Shown here: positions 17,455 to 25,653 of the stretch, piece after piece
Position numbering within the stretch: position 1 is the first letter of the stretch
Layout: each line of letters opens with the position of its first letter
Assembly (NCBI RefSeq): GCF_016741935.1
Contig: NZ_JAERRG010000024.1
Coordinates: 1-64,000 of the forward strand
Length of the DNA: 64,000 nt
Reading direction: 5' to 3'
DNA from: Streptomyces endocoffeicus
Lineage (GTDB): Bacteria; Actinomycetota; Actinomycetes; Streptomycetales; Streptomycetaceae
The notes under the pieces: model-generated
Told to the model about the DNA's origin: nothing
What the model saw: the letters and a program-made list of their open reading frames with translations, nothing else
The model's database searches: none
Position numbers and translations under genes: made by a program

Positions 17455-17494
17455 CCGGTCCGCGCCTAGGCCCACCGGTCCGCGTCTAGGCCCG
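17455..17494. repeat. 20-base tandem duplication over the P450 stop
   Basis: Two adjacent 20-base copies (17455-17474 and 17475-17494) differ at two positions and share the core CCGGTCCGCG and CTAGGCCC. Each copy carries the P450 stop codon (CTA on this strand), so the duplication left a reserve stop and did not change the protein. Confidence 0.7.
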
Positions 17495-18706
17495 CCGGTC
17501 GAACCGCACCCGCAGCGAGCCGGGGCCCCGGGTGAACACCCCTGCCTCGGTGGGGACCTCGCCATCGGCGAAGGCCATCGCCGGGAAGGCGTCCAGCAGG
17601 TGGTTGACGCCCACCTCGACCTCGGTCTTCGCCAGCAGCGCCCCCACGCAGAAGTGCCGCCCGAGCGCGAACGCCAGGTGGTCCGCGGCGGCCGAGAAGG
17701 CGCTGCCGGTCGTGAGGTCCTCGCGGAAGATGTTGAAGGTGTCGGGGTCGGCGTAGCGGCTCCCGTCACGGTTGGCCGCGCCGATCAGACAGGTGACGGT
17801 GGCACCCGCCGGAATCGTGCCACCGCTCACCGCCACGTCCTCGCGCGGCTGACGGAAGATCATGTGCACCGGAGGCGTGAAGCGCAGCGTCTCGGCGAAG
17901 GCCGCCGGGATGAGCGTACGGTCCTCGCGCACGGCCGCCAGTTGCTCCGGATGGGCCAGCAGATTGCGGAAGAGACCGGCGATGGCCTTGTCCGTCGTCT
18001 CCCCGCCCGCCGCGAGCAGCAGGCTGACGAACGCCTTGATGTCCTCGTCGCTCATCCGCGTGCCGTCTATCTCCGCGGTGCACAGGACGGAGAGCAGATC
18101 GTCACCCGGGTGGGTGCGCCGGTCCTGGATGATCGGGATCATGTATGCGGCGAGTTCGTCCCGGGTGCGCAGCCCCGCCGCCGCGATCTCGGGGTCCTGG
18201 CTCAGATTGCCCAGGAAGTCGATCATCGAGGTGTACCAGACGTGGAACCGGCCGTGGTCCGCCCGGTCCAGCCCGAGCATGTCGACGATCACGTTGATCG
18301 GAAAGCGGGTCGCGTACTGTCCCACCAGATCGGCCTCCGGCGCGTCCCGGAAGGCGTCGATGAGCTCCCGGGAGTTGCGCTCGATGACGGGCAGGAACTT
18401 CTCCCGTAAGTCCTTCCCCCGGAAGGCGGGCGCCACCAGCGCGCGGCGCACGGAGTGCTCACGCCCGTCCATCTGGAGAATGGTCCGGCCGTGCACGGGC
18501 TCGATCTGCCAGTCGTAGTTGTGGCTGGTGAACACCGGATCCTTGAAGGCCCGGGCGACGTCCTCGTAGCGGGAGATGATGTAGCCGTCGGTCGTGTGGT
18601 GGTGGATCAGCGGAAAGTCCTCGCGCATGGTCCGGTAGGCGGGGTACGGGTCCGCCGCGAACTCCGGGGAGAGGATGTCGGGCGCCATGGAGGGGGTGGT
18701 CGTCAT
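17486..18706 (-). CDS. Cytochrome P450
   Basis: A soluble bacterial P450 of 406 residues with all canonical elements: I-helix AGGETT (residues 233-238), K-helix ETLR (272-275), and the heme loop FALGRHFCVG with Cys353 as thiolate ligand. It needs ferredoxin and reductase partners, none of which is adjacent. ATG at 18706 gives the usual short N terminus and has AGGAAG upstream; the frame runs back to 18808 without family sequence. It is divergent from the tautomerase-like gene and monocistronic. The substrate is unknown; oxidation of a secondary metabolite or xenobiotic is the family norm. Confidence 0.9.
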   Translation of the reverse strand: MTTTPSMAPDILSPEFAADPYPAYRTMREDFPLIHHHTTDGYIISRYEDVARAFKDPVFTSHNYDWQIEPVHGRTILQMDGREHSVRRALVAPAFRGKDLREKFLPVIERNSRELIDAFRDAPEADLVGQYATRFPINVIVDMLGLDRADHGRFHVWYTSMIDFLGNLSQDPEIAAAGLRTRDELAAYMIPIIQDRRTHPGDDLLSVLCTAEIDGTRMSDEDIKAFVSLLLAAGGETTDKAIAGLFRNLLAHPEQLAAVREDRTLIPAAFAETLRFTPPVHMIFRQPREDVAVSGGTIPAGATVTCLIGAANRDGSRYADPDTFNIFREDLTTGSAFSAAADHLAFALGRHFCVGALLAKTEVEVGVNHLLDAFPAMAFADGEVPTEAGVFTRGPGSLRVRFDRRA

Positions 18707-18965
18707 GAGGGAGCACTTCCTGGGCGAGCGGCGGCGGTCACCGGCCGTACGCGCCCATGGCACATGGCACGGGGCATCACGGCAGGTCACGACGGCGGCC
18801 CCGCTCATGCCACATGATGGGACGTCAGGTCGTGGCCAAGGCTAGACGCAGCGGAACCGGCGGGTCCAGATCCACTCCGGCCACTCCCTGGGCGCGGTGC
18901 CGTTGCGTGCTGGCTCCGCGAGTATTCATCGTGATCATTTGCCGGAGAGGTCCTACACTGACCCG

Positions 18966-19316
18966 ATGCCGCTTGTGGAAGTGACCTACGCTCCGGGTGT
19001 CGCTGAATCGGAGCTCCGCGAACTGGGTTCGGCGCTGCCGCACTTGGTGTCCAAGGCCGTGGAGTGCCCCGAAGAACCGTACGACGGGGCCCTGAAGCCG
19101 GGGGATGTCGAGATTCGCTTCCGGAGGCTGAGTCCCTTGGACCACAGCGGTTTGGACGTGGTGATCGAGGTGAAGTCCAAGTGGTTCGAGAGCAGGGCCT
19201 CCAACCGCCAGGAACGCGTGGATAAGCTTCACGAGGACGTCAGGACCACCACGGGACTCCGCGACTTCGGCATTTACTTGTCACTCCCGTCAGCCGCGTG
19301 GTCACAGGGAGACTGA
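18966..19316 (+). CDS. Tautomerase-superfamily-like small protein
   Basis: A 116-residue protein whose mature N terminus would be Pro-Leu-Val-Glu-Val-Thr after loss of the initiator Met. A Pro at position 2 followed by a beta strand and a helix (VAESELRELGSALPHLVSKAV) is the pattern of the tautomerase (4-OT/MIF) superfamily, where Pro1 is the catalytic base. A later strand DVVIEVKSKWFESRASNRQERVDKL resembles the repeated beta-alpha unit. The ATG at 18966 is where this Pro2 pattern begins; the frame extends to 18897 without it. No pathway neighbour is evident. Family assignment is moderate and the substrate is unknown. Confidence 0.6.
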   Translation: MPLVEVTYAPGVAESELRELGSALPHLVSKAVECPEEPYDGALKPGDVEIRFRRLSPLDHSGLDVVIEVKSKWFESRASNRQERVDKLHEDVRTTTGLRDFGIYLSLPSAAWSQGD

Positions 19317-19461
19317 AACGCTCATCCATCACCAGCAGCCGGTGCCGGTCGGCCAGCGGACGCTGTGCGCGGCGAGCGCATCGTGGTGCTCCAGGCCACC
19401 TGGTTCGGCTGACGGTCACCGCCGATCCGTGCCTCGTCCAAGCGGGGCTGCTGGGTGTCGT

Positions 19462-22263
19462 TCACTCTTCCCATTGATCCAAGAGGGCGTCGGTCAGCGC
19501 GGTGGTGGGGGCTGCGCCGTCGTCGTGGAGGGACTGTTCGGTCCAGATGATTTTGCCGCGGGCCGTGTAGCGGGTCCCCCAGCGCTGGGCGAACTGGGCA
19601 ACCAGGAACAGGCCTCGCCCGCCCTCGTCGGTTGTGGCCGCCCGGCGCAAGTGCGGCGAAGTGCTGGAGCCGTCCGCGACCTCGCAGATGAGGGTGCGGT
19701 CGTGCAGCAGGCGCAGCCGGATGGGCTGTGTGCCGTATCGGATGGCGTTGGTGACCAGTTCGCTGGTGATCAGCTCAGTGGTGAAGCCCAGTTGTTCCAG
19801 GCCCCAGGTTTCCAGCTGGTGGGTGACCTCGGAGCGGATACGGGAGACCGCCGCGGGGTCGGAGGGAACGTCCCATTCGCGGACTTGAGCGGGGTCCAGG
19901 ATCCGGGTGCGGGCGACGAGCAGGGCGACGTCGTCGGTGGGGCGCTCGGGCAGCAGGGCGTCAAATGCCGCCTGACAGGTCTGTTCCGGGGTTCGTTGGG
20001 TTTGGCCAAGGACGTCTCGCAGAAGCTCCAGGCCTGTGTCGAGGTCTCGATGGCGGTCCTCGATCAACCCGTCGGTGAACAGGGCCAGTCGACTGCCCTC
20101 CGGCAGGTGCAGGGTGGCGGTTTCGACCGGGAGACCGCCACCGAGGCCGAGGGGTGGTGAGACAGGGGTGTCGGGGAACGAGACGGCACCGTTGGGGTGG
20201 ACCAGGGCGGGGCCCAGGTGACCGGCGCGGGCGATGGTGCACGTTCCGGAGACCGCGTCGTAGATCGCGTACAGACAGGTGGCTCCAGTGACCTCCTGCT
20301 CGACCTCTTCTTCGCTTTCGTCGGTGTCCATGTGGGCCACCAGCTCATCCAGGTAGCCCAGAAGTTCGTCAGCCGAGAGATCCAGGGCAGACAAGTTGTG
20401 GATTGCGGTGCGCAGCCGTCCCATGGTCGCCGCCGCGTGCAGACCGTGGCCGACCACATCGCCCACCACCAGTGCGATGCGCGCTCCCGGGAGGGGGATG
20501 ATGTCGAACCAATCCCCGCCGACCCCAGCCTGCGCGGGCAGGTAGCGCCACGCCACCTCCAGGGCGTTCTGCTGTGGCAGCCCTCGCGGCAGCAAACTGC
20601 GCTGAAGCGTCACGGCCATCGCATGCTCCCGCGTGTACCGCCGCGCATTGTCGATGCAGACAGCAGCCCTCGTCGCCAGCTCCTCCGCGAACGAAAGATC
20701 GTCCTCCATGAACGCCGGTGAATCAGCCCCGCGCCAGAAGTCCACCATGCCCACAACCACTCCCCTGGCCTGCAACGGCACGGCGATCAGGGAATGCAGT
20801 CCGCCCTCCAGCATCCTTCGGGCCCGGTCGGGATCCTGCTCCCGCCACCCTCTGGTCCCCAGCAGGTCCGCCTCAACCAGCGCCCGCCCCGTCTCCAGCG
20901 CCCGGGCCTGTAGTGTTCCCGGCCGGAACGTGATCAACTCACCCTCCGGATACAGGGGCAACCCGTCGCGATGGCCGCTGATCGCCGTGCGCCGCATCTG
21001 CCCCCACGGCTCCCGGGCCGGTTCTTCCCCCTGTACCACCACGTCCAGAAGATCCACGGCGACGATGTCGGCGAACCGTGGCACCGCCACCTCTGTCAGT
21101 TCCTGTGCGGTGCGGACGACGTCCAGTGTGGTCCCGATCTTCACGCCGGAGTCATACAGCAGCCTCAGCCGCTCCCCCGCTTGTTCCGCCCGTCCCGACA
21201 CCGCCGCAAGCTCCGTGGTGTCGCGCAACGTCACCACACTGCCCGCTTGTCCGCCGAAGGGGGCGGTCGGTCGCTTGTTCACCGCGAGCAGCCGGTCCCC
21301 CGCCAGATGCACCCCATCCGTGACCGGGTCAGCCGACGCCAGCAGCCGCACCGTCTTGCTGTCCAGACCTATGTCGTCCACATAGCGGCGCTCCGCGTCG
21401 GTCGGCAGATCGAACAGTCGCCGTGCTTCGTCGTTGACCAGCAGCAGCCGCCCGTCGGCTCCGATGATGAGCACGCCCTCCCGGACCGCGTGCAGCACCG
21501 CATCATGGTGCTCGTACATCCGTGTCATTTCCGTCGGCCCCAGCCCATGCGTCTGCCGCCGCAGCCGCCGGGAGACCAGCATCGTGCCGGCCGTCGACGC
21601 CGCGAGCGCGCCGGCGCCGGCACCGAAGACGATCGGCAGCTGCTGCTCGGCCAGTCTGGTCACGTTCTGGATCTTGACCCCCGCCGCGACCAGGCCGGCG
21701 ACCGAGCCATTGTCGCGGAATACCGGGACAATGGCCTCGATGGCCGGGCCGCTGCCCCCGGGCAGCGGCGGCCCCCCGCGCGTTCGCTCAACGGTGACGC
21801 GACCCGCCAGCGAGGGCCCGATGATGCCCCCGAACCTCTTCCCGATCGCCTCCGGGAAGGGATGCGTATAACGGATCCCGTGCGTGTTCATGACGACGAG
21901 GAAGTCAACATCCGCCCGCTGCCGGGCGGCCTCCGCGCGTGGCTGTAGCACCGCCGTCGGATTCCGGCTGTCCAGCGCCGCGACTACGCCCGGCGAGTTC
22001 GCAAACGTCTCGGCGGCGGTCACCGACTGCTGCCGGGCCTCGCGCATGCTGTACTGCCGCGCGAACAGCACGAGGGCCAGTGCCCCGGCCGCGACCAGCA
22101 GCACCACGATGATGACCTGCGCAACGAACACCTGCCCGGCGGCGCTGCCCAGGTTCAGCAGGGAGCGGAGTCCCGAACCGGCACCTGGGTCCGATTCTGC
22201 TCGCAGTGGACCGGTGGCGAGACGGCGGAGCCAAGGCCGGTTACGACGGGAAAGCCCCTTCAC
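19462..22263 (-). CDS. Membrane sensor SpoIIE-family phosphatase with PAS, GAF and HATPase domains
   Basis: A 933-residue signalling protein. Order: cytoplasmic tail; TM1 (about 46-68); extracytoplasmic sCache-like sensor (70-200) with NTHGIRYTHPFPEAIGKRF as in citrate/DcuS-type sensors; TM2 (209-230); PAS (250-350); GAF (365-545); PP2C/SpoIIE phosphatase (570-785) with GGDWFD, GDVVGHG, TDG and DDV metal-site motifs; C-terminal histidine-kinase-type ATPase (800-915) with ELVTNAIRYG and GGRGLFLV. Such proteins act in partner switching, dephosphorylating anti-sigma antagonists while the ATPase domain may act as anti-sigma kinase. No sigma factor or antagonist lies nearby. The GTG start at 22263 has a weak ribosome-binding site. 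Confidence 0.92.
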   Translation of the reverse strand: MKGLSRRNRPWLRRLATGPLRAESDPGAGSGLRSLLNLGSAAGQVFVAQVIIVVLLVAAGALALVLFARQYSMREARQQSVTAAETFANSPGVVAALDSRNPTAVLQPRAEAARQRADVDFLVVMNTHGIRYTHPFPEAIGKRFGGIIGPSLAGRVTVERTRGGPPLPGGSGPAIEAIVPVFRDNGSVAGLVAAGVKIQNVTRLAEQQLPIVFGAGAGALAASTAGTMLVSRRLRRQTHGLGPTEMTRMYEHHDAVLHAVREGVLIIGADGRLLLVNDEARRLFDLPTDAERRYVDDIGLDSKTVRLLASADPVTDGVHLAGDRLLAVNKRPTAPFGGQAGSVVTLRDTTELAAVSGRAEQAGERLRLLYDSGVKIGTTLDVVRTAQELTEVAVPRFADIVAVDLLDVVVQGEEPAREPWGQMRRTAISGHRDGLPLYPEGELITFRPGTLQARALETGRALVEADLLGTRGWREQDPDRARRMLEGGLHSLIAVPLQARGVVVGMVDFWRGADSPAFMEDDLSFAEELATRAAVCIDNARRYTREHAMAVTLQRSLLPRGLPQQNALEVAWRYLPAQAGVGGDWFDIIPLPGARIALVVGDVVGHGLHAAATMGRLRTAIHNLSALDLSADELLGYLDELVAHMDTDESEEEVEQEVTGATCLYAIYDAVSGTCTIARAGHLGPALVHPNGAVSFPDTPVSPPLGLGGGLPVETATLHLPEGSRLALFTDGLIEDRHRDLDTGLELLRDVLGQTQRTPEQTCQAAFDALLPERPTDDVALLVARTRILDPAQVREWDVPSDPAAVSRIRSEVTHQLETWGLEQLGFTTELITSELVTNAIRYGTQPIRLRLLHDRTLICEVADGSSTSPHLRRAATTDEGGRGLFLVAQFAQRWGTRYTARGKIIWTEQSLHDDGAAPTTALTDALLDQWEE

Positions 22264-22759
22264 AGTTCATTCATAACACCGCTTTGTGCCCTAAGGTGAA
22301 TATTCGGGCGATCGGGATTCCGCAGGACAAATGTGGGATACGAGCGGGCCACGGCGGTGAGCGGGAGACTCCGCCAGCCAGCGGGCAGCTCCTGAGCAGC
22401 GTCGCGGGATCCGCGGCGGCCGCGCGCCGGACGGTATGGTCCGCCGTGACGCGCTTGTTCCACTCGGCGATGGCGTCACCGGGCCTGTCCGGCGCAACGG
22501 CTGCCCGGTGTCCCCTCCGCACCGGCCGCGGGCGCCGCCACGGCCGATACGACGAGGAGCGAACAGACAGGCGCCCGTGAGCGACAGTGCTCGAAGAGCG
22601 GCACGCCGTCCGGGCCGTCCGCGGGGTGGGGCGGCGGTGGCTGCGGCTGTCGGCGACGGTGCGGGAGCCGGTGGGGGCGACTCCCTCGGGATGGCGGCTC
22701 GGCACGCCTGTACAGGCTGGTTGCGGCGTCCGCCGTGGCGCGCGCCGCCCTAGCCGCCG
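22264..22759. other. 496 bases with no supported gene
   Basis: Between the phosphatase start and the esterase relic, open frames are arginine/proline-rich and run on from the relic without homology. The region should hold the phosphatase promoter; around 22270-22330 the sequence is AT-rich. I see no other structure. Confidence 0.5.
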
Positions 22760-22915
22760 GTCCGCGAGCTCGGGCAGCCCCGAGTTGTCGGCGTAGACCT
22801 GGGCGTTTTGTGTGCACCCGTGGAGGGCGACGACCACGGGCGCGTTCGCGGGCAGCGACGCCGGCTTGTACACATACATGTTCAACGCGCCCGGATTGGA
22901 GCCGAAGTCGATCAC
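22760..22915 (-). pseudogene. Truncated PHB-depolymerase-type esterase fragment
   Basis: About 52 codons read FGSNPGALNMYVYKPASLP and then VVVALHGCTQNAQVYAD, which is the start of the catalytic domain of extracellular short-chain polyhydroxyalkanoate depolymerase / feruloyl-esterase-like proteins (LHGCTQ holds the oxyanion-hole region). Homology stops after PELAD, before the nucleophile GxSxG, and no signal peptide precedes it. The frame stays open to 22271 but with unrelated composition. This is a relic of a deletion, bordered on its 5' side by the large hairpin at 22942-23003. Confidence 0.7.
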
Positions 22916-22941
22916 CTTCGTGTTCTGTCGTTATGACCACC

Positions 22942-23003
22942 GCCCCCGACCTAGCCCTGCCGCCCGGCAGCGAGGTGCCGGGCGGCAGGGCAAGGTCGGG
23001 GGC
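22942..23003. terminator. Very long GC hairpin
   Basis: Two 28-base arms (22942-22969 and 22976-23003) pair at 27 of 28 positions around a 6-base loop. On the minus strand it lies 73 bases past the stop of the CYP157-like P450 and would be a powerful terminator for it. It also marks the boundary of the esterase relic, so it may be a trace of the rearrangement. Confidence 0.75.
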
Positions 23004-23075
23004 CGGACCGGAGCGCCGGCGGTGGTTGGGCTCGGTGAACGGGCGCCGTTGCACCGTCGTGGGATGAGGGCGGGG

Positions 23076-24404
23076 TCAGCGGGCCGTCTCGCTCACCGCC
23101 GGCGTCGAGGTGAAGTGCACGGGCAGTGTCGTCATGCCCCGCGCCCAAGGGGAGGGACGGCGGGTGAGTTCTTCGGCCGGGATGGCGAGGTCGATGTCGG
23201 GCAGCCGGTCGAGAAGCACCTCGATGGCCGTGCGGGCGATGGTCTCGGCGATCTCCTGCGCCGCGACCGGGCAGCGGTGCTCGCCGTGCCCGAACGAGAG
23301 GAACGCGTTGTTGCCGCCGGTCAGCCTCGTGCCGTCGGGGCGTATCTGCGGATCCTTGTTGGCGGCGGCGAGGCCGAGGCACACCATGTCGCCCGCCTTG
23401 ATCCGGCGGTTGCCGAGGATGGTGTCGCGGGACGCCCACCGGCCGACGCCGTTCTGGGCGGGGGTGTCCTCCCAGAGCACCTCGTTCATGGCCTCCGAGA
23501 CACTCTTGCGCCCGCCGGCCAGGGACATGACGAACCGTTCGTCCGTGAACATCAGCCGCAGCGAGTTGCCGATCCAGTCCGCGGTCAGGGTGTGGCCCGC
23601 GATGACCAGCACGATCAGGTCGTGGAGGATCTCCTCGTCCGTGAAGCCGTGGGTGTTTCCGACCAGTTGGGCGGCGACATCCCAGGGGCCGTTCCCCGAC
23701 TTCCGCTCGGCCATCAGGGCCGCCGTGGCCTCGGCGAGGTGGACCTGGGCCGCCTGGGCCAGGTCGCCGCCGTCGGCCAGGTCGATGGCCGCCGCGGCCA
23801 GTCCGGGCCCCTGCTCGTCGGGGAAGCCGTAGATCTTCGCCAGGACACGCACCGGGAAGGGCATCGCGTACTGGGCGATGACGTCCGCGCTGCCCTCGCC
23901 GCAGAAGCCGTCGATCAGTTCGTCGGCCAGTCGCTCGGCGTGCTGCCGGATCTCGAAGGGGTCGACCGACTCCAGCGCGTCGCTGATCATCCCGGCCCGT
24001 ACGCGGTGCCGCTCACCGGTCGTGTACAGGATGGACGGCTGGCCACGGCCGATCAACGGGGCCAGCGGCCACTCCGCGGGGACACGGTGCCACTGGTTCC
24101 AGAGTTCGGAGTCGCGGGTGAAGAGCACGGAGTCGGCAGTGACCTGGTGCAGTTCACGGTAGCCGAGAACCAGCCACGCCGGGATGCCGCCCTCGAGCAC
24201 GATGGGGGCGACCGCACCATGTTCGCGCCGCAACTCCTGGTAGAGACGGTTGGGTTCGTTAGAGAAGCGGGGGCCGCTCAGGGGCACGGCGAGAGGGCTG
24301 ACATGGTCCCCGCCGTGTGGGGGCTCGCCGCTTCGATGTGCGGGACACCCGGGTGGCGGGGCGAGCGCTTCGGAGCTCTGAGCTGTGGGGTCGGTCGGCG
24401 TCAT
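23076..24404 (-). CDS. CYP157-like cytochrome P450 lacking the ExxR motif
   Basis: A 442-residue P450 with the heme loop FGHGEHRCP (Cys378) but two departures from the norm: the I-helix reads AGHTLT (269-274) and the K-helix ExxR is replaced by EVLW (308-311), so the Arg of the ERR triad is missing. Loss of ExxR is the recorded hallmark of the streptomycete CYP157 family, usually encoded in conservons beside a histidine-kinase-like protein, roadblock protein and small GTPase. None of those neighbours is present. ATG at 24404 follows CGGAGG at good spacing. A Pro/Ser-rich tail of about 35 residues precedes the fold. Substrate unknown. Confidence 0.88.
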   Translation of the reverse strand: MTPTDPTAQSSEALAPPPGCPAHRSGEPPHGGDHVSPLAVPLSGPRFSNEPNRLYQELRREHGAVAPIVLEGGIPAWLVLGYRELHQVTADSVLFTRDSELWNQWHRVPAEWPLAPLIGRGQPSILYTTGERHRVRAGMISDALESVDPFEIRQHAERLADELIDGFCGEGSADVIAQYAMPFPVRVLAKIYGFPDEQGPGLAAAAIDLADGGDLAQAAQVHLAEATAALMAERKSGNGPWDVAAQLVGNTHGFTDEEILHDLIVLVIAGHTLTADWIGNSLRLMFTDERFVMSLAGGRKSVSEAMNEVLWEDTPAQNGVGRWASRDTILGNRRIKAGDMVCLGLAAANKDPQIRPDGTRLTGGNNAFLSFGHGEHRCPVAAQEIAETIARTAIEVLLDRLPDIDLAIPAEELTRRPSPWARGMTTLPVHFTSTPAVSETAR

Positions 24405-24529
24405 CGCCGTGGTACCTCCGAGGTCGGGTAAGAAGGTCCCCGCGGATACCGGTCCCCGGATCACCCTGGTCGTCGCAGTCGAGCATGGTCGGCACGGCAC
24501 CATAACGCACACCATGACCTGTGCGGGCG

Positions 24530-25084
24530 TCATGCCGTAGAGGCCAGGATGTTCGCGGGGCCGGGCAACGCGGTTGAGAAAGCGTCGGTGACCCGGTCCA
24601 GCGCGTCGGCCGCCGCCGGATCGATATCGGCGCGCTCGTCGCCGACGGCGATGTCCCTGTCCAGAGTGAACCGCCCCTGCACGATGTGCGCGGCCCCCAT
24701 GGAGCTCAGGACGGGGCGCAACGCATAGTCGATCGCCAGGACGTGGGCGGTGCTGCCGCCCGTGGCGAGGGGCAGCACGGTCTTGCCGGCGAGTGCGTAC
24801 TGCGGGAGGAGATCGAGCAGGGCCTTCAGCAGACCGCTGTAGGCAGCCTTGTAGACGGGAGTGCCGATCACGACCCCGTCCGCGTGCTCGAACCGGGCCG
24901 CCGCCTCGACGATCGCCGGGTGGTGGAAGTCGGCGCCGAGAAGCGCGTCGGCCGGCAGCGTCCGGACGTCCAAGGTGGCCACCTCGTGGCCGTGGCGCGT
25001 GAGTCGACTCGTCACGTGGCGCAGCAGATGAGCCGTGCGTGAGACGGCGGACGGGCTTCCCGAGACGGACAGGATGGCAGCCAT
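24530..25084 (-). CDS. SsuE-like NADPH-dependent FMN reductase (operon A)
   Basis: A 184-residue flavodoxin-fold reductase of the SsuE type that supplies reduced FMN to two-component monooxygenases. It opens with ILSVSGSPSAVSRT, the phosphate-binding loop, and has GVVIGTPVYKAAYSGLLKALLDLLPQYAL, a segment diagnostic of SsuE. It is the last gene of the sulfur operon, 28 bases after the OsmC-like gene, and shares large identical blocks with the paralogue at 56011-56568 (for example TGGSTAHVLAIDYALRPVL). The partner is inferred to be the flavin monooxygenase upstream in the same operon. Confidence 0.9.
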   Translation of the reverse strand: MAAILSVSGSPSAVSRTAHLLRHVTSRLTRHGHEVATLDVRTLPADALLGADFHHPAIVEAAARFEHADGVVIGTPVYKAAYSGLLKALLDLLPQYALAGKTVLPLATGGSTAHVLAIDYALRPVLSSMGAAHIVQGRFTLDRDIAVGDERADIDPAAADALDRVTDAFSTALPGPANILASTA

Positions 25085-25112
25085 GAAGGACTCTCCAGGT
25101 TGGCGCGCGCGG

Positions 25113-25574
25113 TCACACCGCCGGTGCTCGTCCCGTGGGAACGGAGGAGGCGGGGGCAGGCGCTTCGGTGCGGACGGCGATCTGGACGTTCCCGCCCCGC
25201 CGCAGCGTGTTGTAGATGGGACAGCTGTCGGTGAAGAGCCCGGTCAAGGCCTCGGCCTCCTCCTGGGTGACTCCGCTCAGCCGCAGTTCGAGGCGGATGC
25301 GGGCATACCGGGTGGGGTCCTCGGGATCGCGTTCGTAGCTGACCTGAGCCTGCCCGCCGGTCAGACCCGATGCCCGTTCCCGCGCGTGGAGTTGGATGTT
25401 GCTCAGGGAGCAGGACGCGAGCGATGCCAGCAACAGCTCCCCCGCCTGGACTGCCTCTCCCGGCCCGGTTCGCGCGTCAGAGACGAAGTGGTTGCCGCGT
25501 GCGGCCACCAGGAACCGGCCCGGGGTGTCCGTGGTTCGGCCGCTGATGCTTGTGGTCTGGCCTGCGGTCGTCAT
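25113..25574 (-). CDS. OsmC-family protein
   Basis: A 153-residue OsmC/Ohr-fold protein. The two redox Cys positions are visible in LASLASCSLSNIQLHARERA and TDSCPIYNTLRRGGNV, the spacing of thiol peroxidases that reduce organic hydroperoxides. ATG at 25574 follows GGAAG; the frame continues to 25925 but that part overlaps the monooxygenase gene and is not family-like. Its place between monooxygenase and FMN reductase suggests disposal of peroxides or reactive by-products of flavin chemistry, or handling of released sulfur species; this is inference. Confidence 0.85.
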   Translation of the reverse strand: MTTAGQTTSISGRTTDTPGRFLVAARGNHFVSDARTGPGEAVQAGELLLASLASCSLSNIQLHARERASGLTGGQAQVSYERDPEDPTRYARIRLELRLSGVTQEEAEALTGLFTDSCPIYNTLRRGGNVQIAVRTEAPAPASSVPTGRAPAV

Positions 25575-25653
25575 CGTCCGTGGTCTTCCTTGTGGTCGTC
25601 GAGGAGAGGCAGGGCGGGGGCGACTCGGGGATCGCGCCCGCACCGGTCGCGGG

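Noticed and set aside
23076..24404. A conservon (cvn) cluster around the CYP157-like P450
   Set aside because: No histidine-kinase-like, roadblock, DUF742 or small GTPase gene is adjacent; neighbours are a reductase operon and an esterase relic.
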